Positions 1-5,592 of a DNA stretch of 5,592 nt are shown in pieces. The stretch lies in assembly GCA_902795905.1 (NCBI GenBank), contig CADBMY010000336.1:1-5592 (forward strand), given 5' to 3'. Origin of the DNA: an uncultured Erysipelotrichaceae bacterium. Lineage in GTDB: Bacteria; Bacillota_I; Bacilli_A; Erysipelotrichales; Erysipelotrichaceae. How positions within the stretch are numbered: the first letter of the stretch is position 1; every line of letters begins with the position of its first letter. A model generated the notes under the pieces. The model was not told the origin of the DNA. It saw only the letters and a list, made by a program, of their open reading frames with translations, and made no database searches. The position numbers and the translations under genes are program-made.

Positions 1-25
1 CGTACACGTCACCAAGGTACTAACT

Positions 26-81
26 AAGCTTTCGGAAACAACAGGCTCTTCAGCCTGAGATATATAACCGAAAGCTTTTTT
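26..81 (+). terminator. Nested-hairpin intrinsic terminator of an upstream transcript
   Basis: An outer 10-bp perfect stem (AAGCTTTCGG at 26-35 with CCGAAAGCTT at 68-77) runs into a U-tract at 76-81. Inside it lies a second perfect 6-bp hairpin (CAGGCT at 42-47, loop CTTC, AGCCTG at 52-57). The shape fits a plus-strand rho-independent terminator for a gene whose body lies left of the window. Stops in frame 3 (TAA 21-23) and frame 1 (TAA 25-27) lie just before the stem, so either could be the end of that gene, but too few codons are visible to choose. The inner hairpin is not needed for termination and could be part of a small RNA or an attenuator-like structure. Confidence 0.75.
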
Positions 82-106
82 CTTATATACATGATATTTA
101 TTAGGG

Positions 107-134
107 ATTCCATAGATTTACCCGGTGTTATAAT
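107..134 (+). promoter_or_regulatory. Promoter for the flavodoxin gene
   Basis: A consensus -10 box TATAAT lies at 129-134. The -35 region is poor: ATTCCA at 107-112 with a 16-bp spacer is the best I see. Transcription would start near 141, giving a leader of about 26 nt that contains the purine-rich site GGAAAGGA (151-158), 8 nt before the ATG at 167. The -10 box is clear and the -35 assignment is tentative. Confidence 0.6.
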
Positions 135-166
135 CTGAATGTAGAATACTGGAAAGGAACTGAAAC

Positions 167-673
167 ATGAAACTAGCAGTGATTTGTGATTCAAAGACAG
201 GAAATACATTTAAGTGTGCAGAATGGATCGCTGAAGGCATGAACAGCGTAGATGGCATTGAAGCGAAGGCGTTCAAGATCGAAGAGGTTGATGAAGACTT
301 CGTTAAAGAATCCCGGGGTGTTGTTGTCGGATGTCCGAGTTATGCGGCACTGATGACGCCGGATATGCGCAACTGGCTGATGGGAGCCGGGAAACTGGGC
401 ATGGCCGGTAAGCTTGGCGGTGCTTTTGCGACAGAGCAGTTTACGCACGGAGGTGCCGAGCTGGTGATCCAGTCTATCCATACAAATATGCTTGTCTGGG
501 GCATGCTGGTGTATTCCGGAGGAGGATCCAAGGGCATGCCGGTCATCCATATCGGTCCTGTTGGTGTCAACGGCAATGTCGAGGCACATAACGGTCTTGA
601 AAACTATGAGAACTACTTCCGTGTATTCGGTCAGCGCTTTGCCGAGAAAGCTGCTGAACTCTTCACAAAGTAA
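167..673 (+). CDS. Flavodoxin-fold protein (flavodoxin / NAD(P)H-dependent FMN reductase-like)
   Basis: A 168-residue soluble protein with a flavodoxin-like fold. The N-terminal strand MKLAVICDS leads into the FMN phosphate-binding loop S9-K-T-G-N-T14, matching the (T/S)xTGxT motif. A second strand, GVVVGCPSY (51-59), ends in the loop that usually packs against the isoalloxazine ring. GGAFATEQ (84-91) and the Gly-rich segment near 117-123 suit the later flavin-contacting strands. The family carries electrons or reduces quinones or other small molecules in the cytoplasm, with FMN as cofactor; the substrate here cannot be read from sequence. It lacks the cysteine-rich and membrane segments of larger flavoproteins. 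The start is supported by GGAAAGGA at 151-158. It has its own promoter and terminator, so it is probably monocistronic and functionally separate from the cell-wall genes downstream. WrbA-like and classic electron-transfer flavodoxins remain alternatives. Confidence 0.85.
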   Translation: MKLAVICDSKTGNTFKCAEWIAEGMNSVDGIEAKAFKIEEVDEDFVKESRGVVVGCPSYAALMTPDMRNWLMGAGKLGMAGKLGGAFATEQFTHGGAELVIQSIHTNMLVWGMLVYSGGGSKGMPVIHIGPVGVNGNVEAHNGLENYENYFRVFGQRFAEKAAELFTK

Positions 674-681
674 GTACAGGT

Positions 682-706
682 AACCGAAGGTCATCCTTCG
701 GTTTTT
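682..706 (+). terminator. Intrinsic terminator after the flavodoxin gene
   Basis: A perfect 9-bp stem, AACCGAAGG (682-690) with CCTTCGGTT (695-703), encloses the tetraloop TCAT and runs into the U-tract 702-706. It begins 8 nt after the flavodoxin stop, so it separates that gene from the FemAB operon. Confidence 0.9.
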
Positions 707-745
707 CTGTGATCTAATCTCACAAGTTTTCCGGTATGCATTCTG

Positions 746-754
746 TGGTACAAT
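746..754 (+). promoter_or_regulatory. Extended -10 promoter of the FemAB operon
   Basis: TG at 746-747, one spacer base, then TACAAT at 749-754 form an extended -10 element. No convincing -35 lies 16-18 bp upstream (the region is GTTTTCC, 726-732), which is typical of promoters relying on the TGn motif. Transcription would start near 761, just after the flavodoxin terminator, and would cover both FemAB genes. Confidence 0.6.
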
Positions 755-769
755 GACAATACTGCAGAC

Positions 770-774
770 AGAAG
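770..774 (+). promoter_or_regulatory. Weak ribosome binding site that bears on the start of the first FemAB gene
   Basis: AGAAG at 770-774 is the only purine-rich patch before the gene. It abuts the ATG at 775, too close to serve it, but lies 9 nt before the in-frame ATG at 784, a workable spacing. This and the N-terminal alignment with the downstream paralog favour 784 as the start. Confidence 0.4.
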
Positions 775-783
775 ATGACAACT

Positions 784-2010
784 ATGAAATTTATTAAAGA
801 TCTAGACAGAGAAAGAAATGACAGATTTGTTACGGCATCGGAACAGAATACATTGTTTCAGTGTTCACCGTGGGCAGATCTGAAGAAGAGTACATGGCAT
901 CCGCATTTTGTCGGTGCCGAAAATGATAACGGGGAACTGATTGCTACAGCACTTGTACTGGTAAGACCGCTGGTATTCGGACAGAATCTGATGTATATAC
1001 CGAGAGGCCCGGTCATGGACTGGCAGGATGATACGGTCGTTTCCTTCTTCATTACAGAACTGAAGAAGTATGCACGAAGTCTTCACTGTGCTGCTGTGCG
1101 CTTTGATCCGGCGGTGATCACGAAATCATATCCGTATGCGGACAGAAATACCGAACATCCGGCTGAGCATCTTGACATGATAGCCTCTCTGAAGCGTTTT
1201 GGGGCTGTTCACAGGGGTTTTACGACGATGATCGAAGAGAGTACCCAGCCGAGATTTAACGCGGAAATGGACGTATTTGAAGGCTATGAGGCCAAACTTG
1301 AACACCGTACACGCAAGTGTATCAATGCGGCAGTCAGAAAAGGGATCATCCTGCGTTCCGGCAAAGAGTATGTCTCTGACTTTGCGTCCGCCATGCACTA
1401 TACAGAAGTACGCAAGAAGATTGCTCTGCGCAACGAGGAATACTTCCGGCAGATGCTTGATGTATACGGAGATAAGGGCATATGCATTACTTCGTATCTG
1501 AACTTCCCCAAACAGATCGATGTCCTCAAAGAACGTATAGAGGGTTATCAGCATGAGCTGGAAGGACAGCTGTCAAAGAAGAAGAAAGCGGAGACAGAGC
1601 AGAAGCTTGCACAGGACGAAAAGGAACTCGCACAGCTGCAGGAAGACTATCAGCGTGAAGGACGTGATGAAGTCATCACCAGCGGTATTCTCGGCTGTTA
1701 TAACGATCAGCTGATGGAACTCTTTTATATGGGTAATAACCCGGATTATCTGCGTATGTACAGCAGTTATCTGTTATATAAGACATGTCTGGATATCTGT
1801 GTGGAAAAGGGTATCCGAAGATGCAGCTTCGGCGGTATTGAAGGCACCCTGGATGACGGTCTGACACTGTTCAAATCGAACTGGCTGATGAATGTTGAAG
1901 AGTATATCGGAGAGTTTAATATCGTTCTGAACGGACCTGTATACTGGATGTTTGATAAGGCATATCCGCTGGCATTGAAGACTGCCGCAAGACTAAGAGG
2001 AAGAAAATGA
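784..2010 (+). CDS. FemAB/MurM-type peptidoglycan bridge peptidyltransferase, first of two
   Basis: A 408-residue FemABX-family enzyme. Members use aminoacyl-tRNA to add amino acids to the lysine side chain of the peptidoglycan precursor, at the cytoplasmic face of the membrane. Visible features in order are: a first GNAT-like lobe with YIPRGPVMDW (71-80), the Y-x-x-RGP stretch common in MurM/FemX-like proteins; a basic segment with RTRKCINAAVRKG (175-187), matching the family's R-x-x-I-x-x-A-x-K-x-G region; a charged coiled-coil arm at about 242-293, like the helical arm of FemA and MurM; and the C-terminal signature FGGIEG (349-354), LFK (362-364), YIGEFN (374-379). Length matches the family. 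I start it at 784, not the in-frame ATG at 775, because MKFIKDLDRER aligns directly with MKLIIGVDPER of the next gene. Its stop overlaps the next start, so the two are probably translated together. The amino acid transferred (Ala, Ser or Gly) cannot be told. Confidence 0.88.
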   Translation: MKFIKDLDRERNDRFVTASEQNTLFQCSPWADLKKSTWHPHFVGAENDNGELIATALVLVRPLVFGQNLMYIPRGPVMDWQDDTVVSFFITELKKYARSLHCAAVRFDPAVITKSYPYADRNTEHPAEHLDMIASLKRFGAVHRGFTTMIEESTQPRFNAEMDVFEGYEAKLEHRTRKCINAAVRKGIILRSGKEYVSDFASAMHYTEVRKKIALRNEEYFRQMLDVYGDKGICITSYLNFPKQIDVLKERIEGYQHELEGQLSKKKKAETEQKLAQDEKELAQLQEDYQREGRDEVITSGILGCYNDQLMELFYMGNNPDYLRMYSSYLLYKTCLDICVEKGIRRCSFGGIEGTLDDGLTLFKSNWLMNVEEYIGEFNIVLNGPVYWMFDKAYPLALKTAARLRGRK

Positions 2011-3284
2011 AACTGATCATCGGTGTTGATCCGGAAAGATTTGATGAATTTGCGAAACGCTCGGATATTGCGCATTATTCCAAGACTTCGCCGTTTATTG
2101 CCTTCAAGTATCCTGAATACCGGAAGGGTGTGCTTGTCGGGATGGAGAATGAACAGGGAGAGCTTGTGGCTTCGGCAGTTGTGCTGCAGAAGACATGCCG
2201 GGCTCCGATCATGAAGTTCAGCTATGTGCAGTACGGTTTTAATCTGGATATCAGTGATCGTGCGCTGATCGCAGAGTTTGCCAAAGCTCTGGCTGATTAC
2301 GCAAAGAAGAGCGGCTCGGCATTCCTGCGTATTGATCCGAATATCACACGTATTCAGCACGAAAAAGACGGCAGGATCACTGAGAACGGCTTTGATCATG
2401 AGTATGTGACTGAGATCCTGAAGGAACAGGGATACACGCATCTTGGCTATAACTACGGCTACAGCGGAAACTGGATGAGCAGATTTACGTACTGCCTGGA
2501 TCTCGACAAGGATCTGAAGACGATCCGCAAAGGGATCAAGCGGTATAATACATATCACAAGAAGAATGAAGAACGTCTGGTGACGGTCAGACAGGCATCC
2601 ATAGAGGAACTTCCGGTACTGCTGAAGAGTCAGAAGGAACTGTCAGAAAAGCTTGGCTTTAAGCCTAAGGATCTTTCTTACTTCCGGAAACTGTGGAAGG
2701 CATACGGAGATGATGTTTACTATTACATTGCTTCGGTAAACTATACAGAATCTCTGAAAGCCTTGAAGCAGAAGGCAGAAGAACTGAAAGACTACGGAAA
2801 AAAGCTGAAAGACGAAAACAAGATTGCAAAGAACGATCAGGAGATCAGTGCTCTGGAAAAGGAGATTGCTGAGATCTCGGCATCACCTCTGAATGACGGA
2901 GCGGAACATTTCCTCGGAGCCAAGTTTATCATCCGTCAGGACACCCATGCCTGGAATGTCAATATGTATACGACAAAGACCTTCCTGAACTACCGCGGAG
3001 CTTTTGCCCTGCATGACCATGCGATCACGCATATGCATGAACTCGGGGTAAAGACATATGACTTTGAAGGTATCTCCGGAAGTATGGATCCCAAGGACGA
3101 ATACTACGGACAGACGGATTTCAAGAAGAGCTTCGGCGGGGATTATCTGGAATTCCTGGGTGAATTTGACGCTGTCTTCAATCACCGGAAATACGAAGAA
3201 TGGAAAAAGGTCACATGGTTTAACAGTCATGCCAGAAGAAGAATACGCAGAGTGATCTACAGCCGTAAGAAAAAGACATCCTAG
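2007..3284 (+). CDS. FemAB/MurN-type peptidoglycan bridge peptidyltransferase, second of two
   Basis: A 425-residue paralog of the preceding gene, overlapping it by 4 bases (ATGA at 2007-2010), with the ribosome binding site AGAGGAAG at 1996-2003. Features in order are: an N-terminal lobe aligned with the first protein; a coiled-coil arm at about 246-292, rich in Lys and Glu; and a well-kept C-terminal signature, YDFEGISG (351-358), FKKSFG (372-377), FLGEFD (383-388). Phe-Lys 372-373 matches the conserved FK of FemX-like enzymes, where a lysine helps bind or orient substrate. At the place where the first protein has YIPRGPVMDW this one has SYVQYGFNLD (72-81), so the RGP motif is absent. A basic tail (409-423, HARRRIRRVIYSRKK) may contact the membrane or RNA. 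By analogy with MurM/MurN or FemA/FemB it probably adds the next residue of the cross-bridge, possibly as a heterodimer with its neighbour; that is inference. The stop codon lies in the loop of the terminator. Confidence 0.87.
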   Translation: MKLIIGVDPERFDEFAKRSDIAHYSKTSPFIAFKYPEYRKGVLVGMENEQGELVASAVVLQKTCRAPIMKFSYVQYGFNLDISDRALIAEFAKALADYAKKSGSAFLRIDPNITRIQHEKDGRITENGFDHEYVTEILKEQGYTHLGYNYGYSGNWMSRFTYCLDLDKDLKTIRKGIKRYNTYHKKNEERLVTVRQASIEELPVLLKSQKELSEKLGFKPKDLSYFRKLWKAYGDDVYYYIASVNYTESLKALKQKAEELKDYGKKLKDENKIAKNDQEISALEKEIAEISASPLNDGAEHFLGAKFIIRQDTHAWNVNMYTTKTFLNYRGAFALHDHAITHMHELGVKTYDFEGISGSMDPKDEYYGQTDFKKSFGGDYLEFLGEFDAVFNHRKYEEWKKVTWFNSHARRRIRRVIYSRKKKTS

Positions 3285-3297
3285 GATGTCTTTTTTT
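3270..3297. terminator. Bidirectional terminator shared by the FemAB operon and gltX
   Basis: An inverted repeat pairs AAAAAGACATC (3270-3280) with GATGTCTTTTT (3285-3295) around the loop CTAG (3281-3284), with a T-run at 3291-3297. On the plus strand the transcript ends in seven U. On the minus strand the A-run at 3270-3274 becomes a five-U tract. The hairpin contains the TAG stop of the second FemAB gene and lies only 2 nt beyond the gltX stop codon, so one element can end both convergent transcripts. Confidence 0.85.
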
Positions 3298-3299
3298 GG

Positions 3300-4748
3300 T
3301 TATGCTTCAAGCTGTCTGATCGACAGTGCCAGACGGCGAAGAGTCTCTTCCTTGCCGAGGATCTCTGCGATCTCGATCGCACCGCCGGGTGTATTGGCTT
3401 TGCCGGTGATCGCAAGACGCAGGGGGAACAGCACCTGACCGTTCTTCATCTCGAGCTTGGCGGGAAGTTCCATCAGCTTTGTATGCAGGGTCTCCGCATC
3501 CCAGCTGTCAGTGTTATTCAGTACTTCTTCAGCTGCCTTCAGTGAACGCAGAGCAATCTCCGGATTTGTCTTCATCTTCTTGTGATTGTAGAGATCATTC
3601 TCGTAAGAAGGGAAGACATCGAAGAAATCAAGCATCGGCGGGATCTCATTCAGGATATTGGCTCTTGGCTGAACGATCGCAGCGATCTTCTTACGGTCAA
3701 AGCTGCCCTTAACCGCCTGATCGATATACGGAGTGATCAGTGCTGTGTATTCATCAAGAGACATGTTTCTGAGCCAGAGACCGTTGATCGAAGTCAGCTT
3801 CACGGGGTCAAAGATCGCACCGGATGTATTGATCCTCTTGACATTGAATGCCTGTACAAGCTCATCCAGTGTATACAGTTCCTGGTTTGTCTCCGGAGCC
3901 CATCCCAGCAGGGCAATATAGTTCAGGATCGCTCCCGGCAGGTAACCCTTGGCAACAAGATCCTGGAAGGAAGCATCACCGTTGCGCTTGGAAAGCTTGC
4001 TGTGCTCATCCTTCATGACCGGCGGACAGTGGATATACCGCGGGATCTCCCACCCGAAAGACTCATACAGAAGGTTGTACTTCGGGGCTGAACTCAGATA
4101 TTCCATACCCCTGACAACATCAGTGATACCCATCAGATGGTCATCGATAACATTCGCAAAGTTATAGGTAGGGAAACCATCGCTCTTGATCAGTACCTGT
4201 TCATCCAGTGTATTGTTTTCTACCGTGATGGAGCCGAAGACTTCATCGTTGAACGTGGTTGTGCCGGTTGTCGGGACATTCTGGCGGATAACAAACGGTT
4301 CACCGGCTTCTACACGCTTTTCCGCTTCTTCAAGAGAGATCAGTTTGCAGGGATCATCATACTTGAAGGAATCTCCGCCGGCTTCTCTGAGTGCCTGGAT
4401 ATGGGCTTCATCGCAGAAGCAGTAGTGGGCTCCGCCTTTATGTACCAGTTCCTTTGCATACTTCATGTAAAGACCGCTCTTTACACGTTCGCTCTGTACG
4501 TACGGACCGACAGGACCGCCGATATCGGGTCCTTCATCATGCTGGAGACCGCAGGCACGCATCGTATCATAGATGATGTCTGTGGCACCTTCAACAAGAC
4601 GTCCCTGGTCAGTATCTTCAATACGCAGCAGAAAGGCTCCGTTGGGATCCTTCTTAGCAATCAGGTAGGCATACAGAGCTGTCCTCAGGTTTCCGATATG
4701 CATATACCCTGTAGGACTAGGCGCAAATCTTGTTCGTATCTGTGACAT
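3300..4748 (-). CDS. gltX: Glutamyl-tRNA synthetase
   Basis: A 482-residue class I aminoacyl-tRNA synthetase that charges tRNA with glutamate in the cytoplasm, close to the usual bacterial length (E. coli about 471). The N-terminal RFAPSPTGYMHIGN (7-20) holds the HIGH-type motif as HIGN at 17-20, followed by RIEDTD (42-47). Cys110, Cys112, Tyr130 and Cys134 fit the zinc site of GluRS-like proteins. TYNFANVIDDHLMGITDVVRG (194-214) and the KMSKS-type motif KLSKR (251-255) complete the catalytic core. The remainder is the alpha-helical anticodon-binding domain. The start at 4748 is backed by AAAGGAAG (plus-strand 4757-4764) at good spacing. It is convergent with the FemAB operon and divergent from the lipoprotein gene, so probably transcribed alone. 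Whether it also charges tRNA-Gln, the precursor route used by many Bacillota with GatCAB, cannot be judged here. No frameshift or missing core motif is seen. Confidence 0.97.
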   Translation of the reverse strand: MSQIRTRFAPSPTGYMHIGNLRTALYAYLIAKKDPNGAFLLRIEDTDQGRLVEGATDIIYDTMRACGLQHDEGPDIGGPVGPYVQSERVKSGLYMKYAKELVHKGGAHYCFCDEAHIQALREAGGDSFKYDDPCKLISLEEAEKRVEAGEPFVIRQNVPTTGTTTFNDEVFGSITVENNTLDEQVLIKSDGFPTYNFANVIDDHLMGITDVVRGMEYLSSAPKYNLLYESFGWEIPRYIHCPPVMKDEHSKLSKRNGDASFQDLVAKGYLPGAILNYIALLGWAPETNQELYTLDELVQAFNVKRINTSGAIFDPVKLTSINGLWLRNMSLDEYTALITPYIDQAVKGSFDRKKIAAIVQPRANILNEIPPMLDFFDVFPSYENDLYNHKKMKTNPEIALRSLKAAEEVLNNTDSWDAETLHTKLMELPAKLEMKNGQVLFPLRLAITGKANTPGGAIEIAEILGKEETLRRLALSIRQLEA

Positions 4749-4780
4749 AGTTATATCTTCCTTTAGCCTTATTATTTTAG

Positions 4781-4808
4781 CTTATAAAAATCATTCCTTC
4801 AATGCCGA
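4781..4808 (-). promoter_or_regulatory. Probable gltX promoter
   Basis: Read on the minus strand, TCGGCA (plus 4803-4808, 4 of 6 matches to TTGACA) is followed after 16 bp by TATAAG (plus 4781-4786). Transcription would start near 4774, giving a leader of about 26 nt that contains the AAAGGAAG ribosome binding site. There is no room for a T-box leader. An AT-rich alternative -10 at about 4771-4779 cannot be excluded. Confidence 0.45.
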
Positions 4809-4827
4809 ATGGGATCATCAACATACG

Positions 4828-4836
4828 TGATATAAT
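4828..4836 (+). promoter_or_regulatory. Extended -10 promoter of the lipoprotein gene
   Basis: TGATATAAT at 4828-4836 is a full consensus extended -10 (TGn plus TATAAT). No good -35 stands 16-18 bp upstream (AATGGG, 4808-4813), consistent with an extended -10 promoter. The predicted start point, about 4842-4844, falls at or next to the ATG at 4844. Its upstream end abuts the minus-strand gltX promoter, so the two could compete. Confidence 0.6.
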
Positions 4837-4843
4837 AATGTAC

Positions 4844-5592
4844 ATGCAAAAGATCAGGAATTCTTTATTGGCTATAACATTCGCTGCAGCAATGCTTTCA
4901 GGGTGTTCAGGCAATGACGCATCATACACGGTTTCCGATACGGAAAATGACGGACTGTGGCAGTATACGGAGATTGCCGGACAGAAGATCGACAACATGG
5001 CTCTCGGTAAGGAGTATACGGTTTCGTTCTGGCTTTTTCCTGCAGATAATTTTACCGACAGTACGATCTTCTTTGCAGGTGATGCAGAGAATTATATCCT
5101 GTGCACAAACCGAGGCATCAACGGTGAAGTCTTCAGCGGCATTACGCTGTCATCACATTTCAGCGGTGAGGATTACTGGATCGTAGCCGATGGCGAACAT
5201 GCGCCGATGACATCACGCTGGAATCAGATCACGGTGAATATCAGTTCCGGGAAGGCAGAGATATGGCTGAACGGTGAAAAAGCGGCAGAAGGAGATCTGC
5301 GCCATTCCGGCAGAACAGATACGATCCTGATTGGTGATGATCCGCTGGGCCTGCGCAAGCTGCACGGGAATATCTCCGGCTTCACGGTCAGCAGTACACG
5401 ATCCTCTGCGCAGCAGATCAAAGATGCATATGAAGGAAAACTGGCAGATGTTCTGCTGGATACTGTCCGTTTCCCTGATCAGGATCATCTTAACCGCAGT
5501 CTGTGGTTTTACGATAATACCGTAGAAGGCTATCCGCTGACATGGCAGCGAAGCGAAGATACGGTACTGATGGATGATGCCGGCAGGATCAC
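4844..5592 (+). CDS. Secreted lipoprotein with LamG and Ig-like domains, probably the N-terminus of a glycan-active enzyme (partial)
   Basis: An uninterrupted frame of 249 codons running off the right edge. Residues 1-21 are a lipoprotein signal peptide: n-region MQKIRN, hydrophobic core SLLAITFAAAM and lipobox L18-S-G-C21, so the mature protein should be lipid-anchored outside the membrane. Residues of about 28-188 look like a LamG/concanavalin A-like domain, with YTVSFWLFP (58-66), then RWNQITVNI (125-133), EIWLNGE (139-145) and KLHGNISGFTV (172-182), the strand pattern usual in such beta-sandwich folds. After it, residues of about 203-249 (FPDQDHL, TWQRSEDTVLMDDAGRI) resemble the start of the atrophied bacterial Ig-like domain often fused to glycoside hydrolases such as GH43. 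A carbohydrate-active enzyme is therefore likely, but no catalytic residues are in view. The in-frame ATG at 4838 is less likely because it lies upstream of the predicted transcript start. No Shine-Dalgarno is present. Confidence 0.8.
   Translation, partial: MQKIRNSLLAITFAAAMLSGCSGNDASYTVSDTENDGLWQYTEIAGQKIDNMALGKEYTVSFWLFPADNFTDSTIFFAGDAENYILCTNRGINGEVFSGITLSSHFSGEDYWIVADGEHAPMTSRWNQITVNISSGKAEIWLNGEKAAEGDLRHSGRTDTILIGDDPLGLRKLHGNISGFTVSSTRSSAQQIKDAYEGKLADVLLDTVRFPDQDHLNRSLWFYDNTVEGYPLTWQRSEDTVLMDDAGRI

Noticed and set aside
1..14. Possible tRNA 3' end finishing in CCA
   Set aside because: Only 14 bases are in view, no T-loop is visible, and the CCA could equally be a codon of an upstream gene.
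1..27. C-terminal end of an upstream gene (stop TAA at 21-23 or 25-27)
   Set aside because: Two frames are equally possible and six to eight codons are too few to recognise a protein. Noted under the terminator instead.
191..781. 196-codon minus-strand open frame opposite the flavodoxin gene
   Set aside because: It runs through the flavodoxin terminator and its opposite strand, its translation has no recognisable features, and the flavodoxin frame has a clear FMN loop.
1767..2558. 263-codon open frame on the minus strand
   Set aside because: It lies antisense to the junction of the two FemAB genes, which have clear family signatures, and has no recognisable motif or binding site.
3582..4745. 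Long plus-strand open frames (169 and 202 codons) opposite gltX
   Set aside because: They are shadows of the gltX coding frame. Their translations show no domain, and gltX is well supported by its catalytic motifs.
4749..4843. T-box or riboswitch leader for gltX
   Set aside because: The whole intergenic region is 95 bp and the predicted gltX leader is about 26 nt, too short for a T-box. No specifier stem or T-box sequence is visible.
4868..4870. TTG start with AGGA at 4856-4859 for the lipoprotein gene
   Set aside because: The spacing is good, but this start would remove the basic n-region and leave only about 12 residues before the lipobox Cys, too short for a normal lipoprotein signal.
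1..5592. Mobile element, CRISPR array or defence system
   Set aside because: No transposase, integrase, repeat-spacer pattern or long terminal repeats were seen. All inverted repeats found are explained as terminators.

Overview
The window looks like chromosomal DNA from a low-to-mid GC Bacillota. The supporting signs are ATG starts with AGGA-type ribosome binding sites, sigma-A-like promoters, short U-tailed hairpin terminators, a tandem FemAB pair, and a GltX with the internal stretch RGMEYLSSAPKYNLLY. I think this GltX form occurs in clostridial and erysipelotrichial relatives, so Erysipelotrichia is a plausible but weakly supported guess.

Layout. Positions 1-81 hold the tail of an upstream transcript, ending in a nested-hairpin terminator. 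A promoter then drives a single small flavodoxin-fold gene (167-673), closed by its own terminator (682-706). Next, an extended -10 promoter (746-754) drives a two-gene operon of FemA/FemB/MurM/MurN-type peptidyltransferases (784-2010 and 2007-3284) whose stop and start overlap as ATGA. Both proteins carry the coiled-coil arm and the C-terminal signature of the family. They probably act in sequence to attach amino acids from aminoacyl-tRNA to the cell-wall stem peptide. The operon converges on gltX (4748-3300, minus strand), and one bidirectional terminator (3270-3297) serves both.

gltX is transcribed away from a 95-bp divergent intergenic region. On the other side, on the plus strand, begins a long reading frame (from 4844, open at the window edge). 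It encodes a lipoprotein signal peptide with lipobox LSGC, a LamG/concanavalin A-like domain, and the start of what looks like an atrophied bacterial Ig-like domain. This is the usual front end of a secreted glycan-active enzyme, but no catalytic domain lies inside the window. Its start codon has no Shine-Dalgarno sequence and sits about 7 nt after a near-perfect extended -10 box, so the mRNA may be leaderless.

Most of the window is ordinary housekeeping and cell-wall biology. The points most worth a second look are the divergent FemAB pair, in which the second protein has lost the usual RGP motif, and the probably leaderless LamG lipoprotein. I see no mobile element, CRISPR array, tRNA or rRNA gene, or frameshift.
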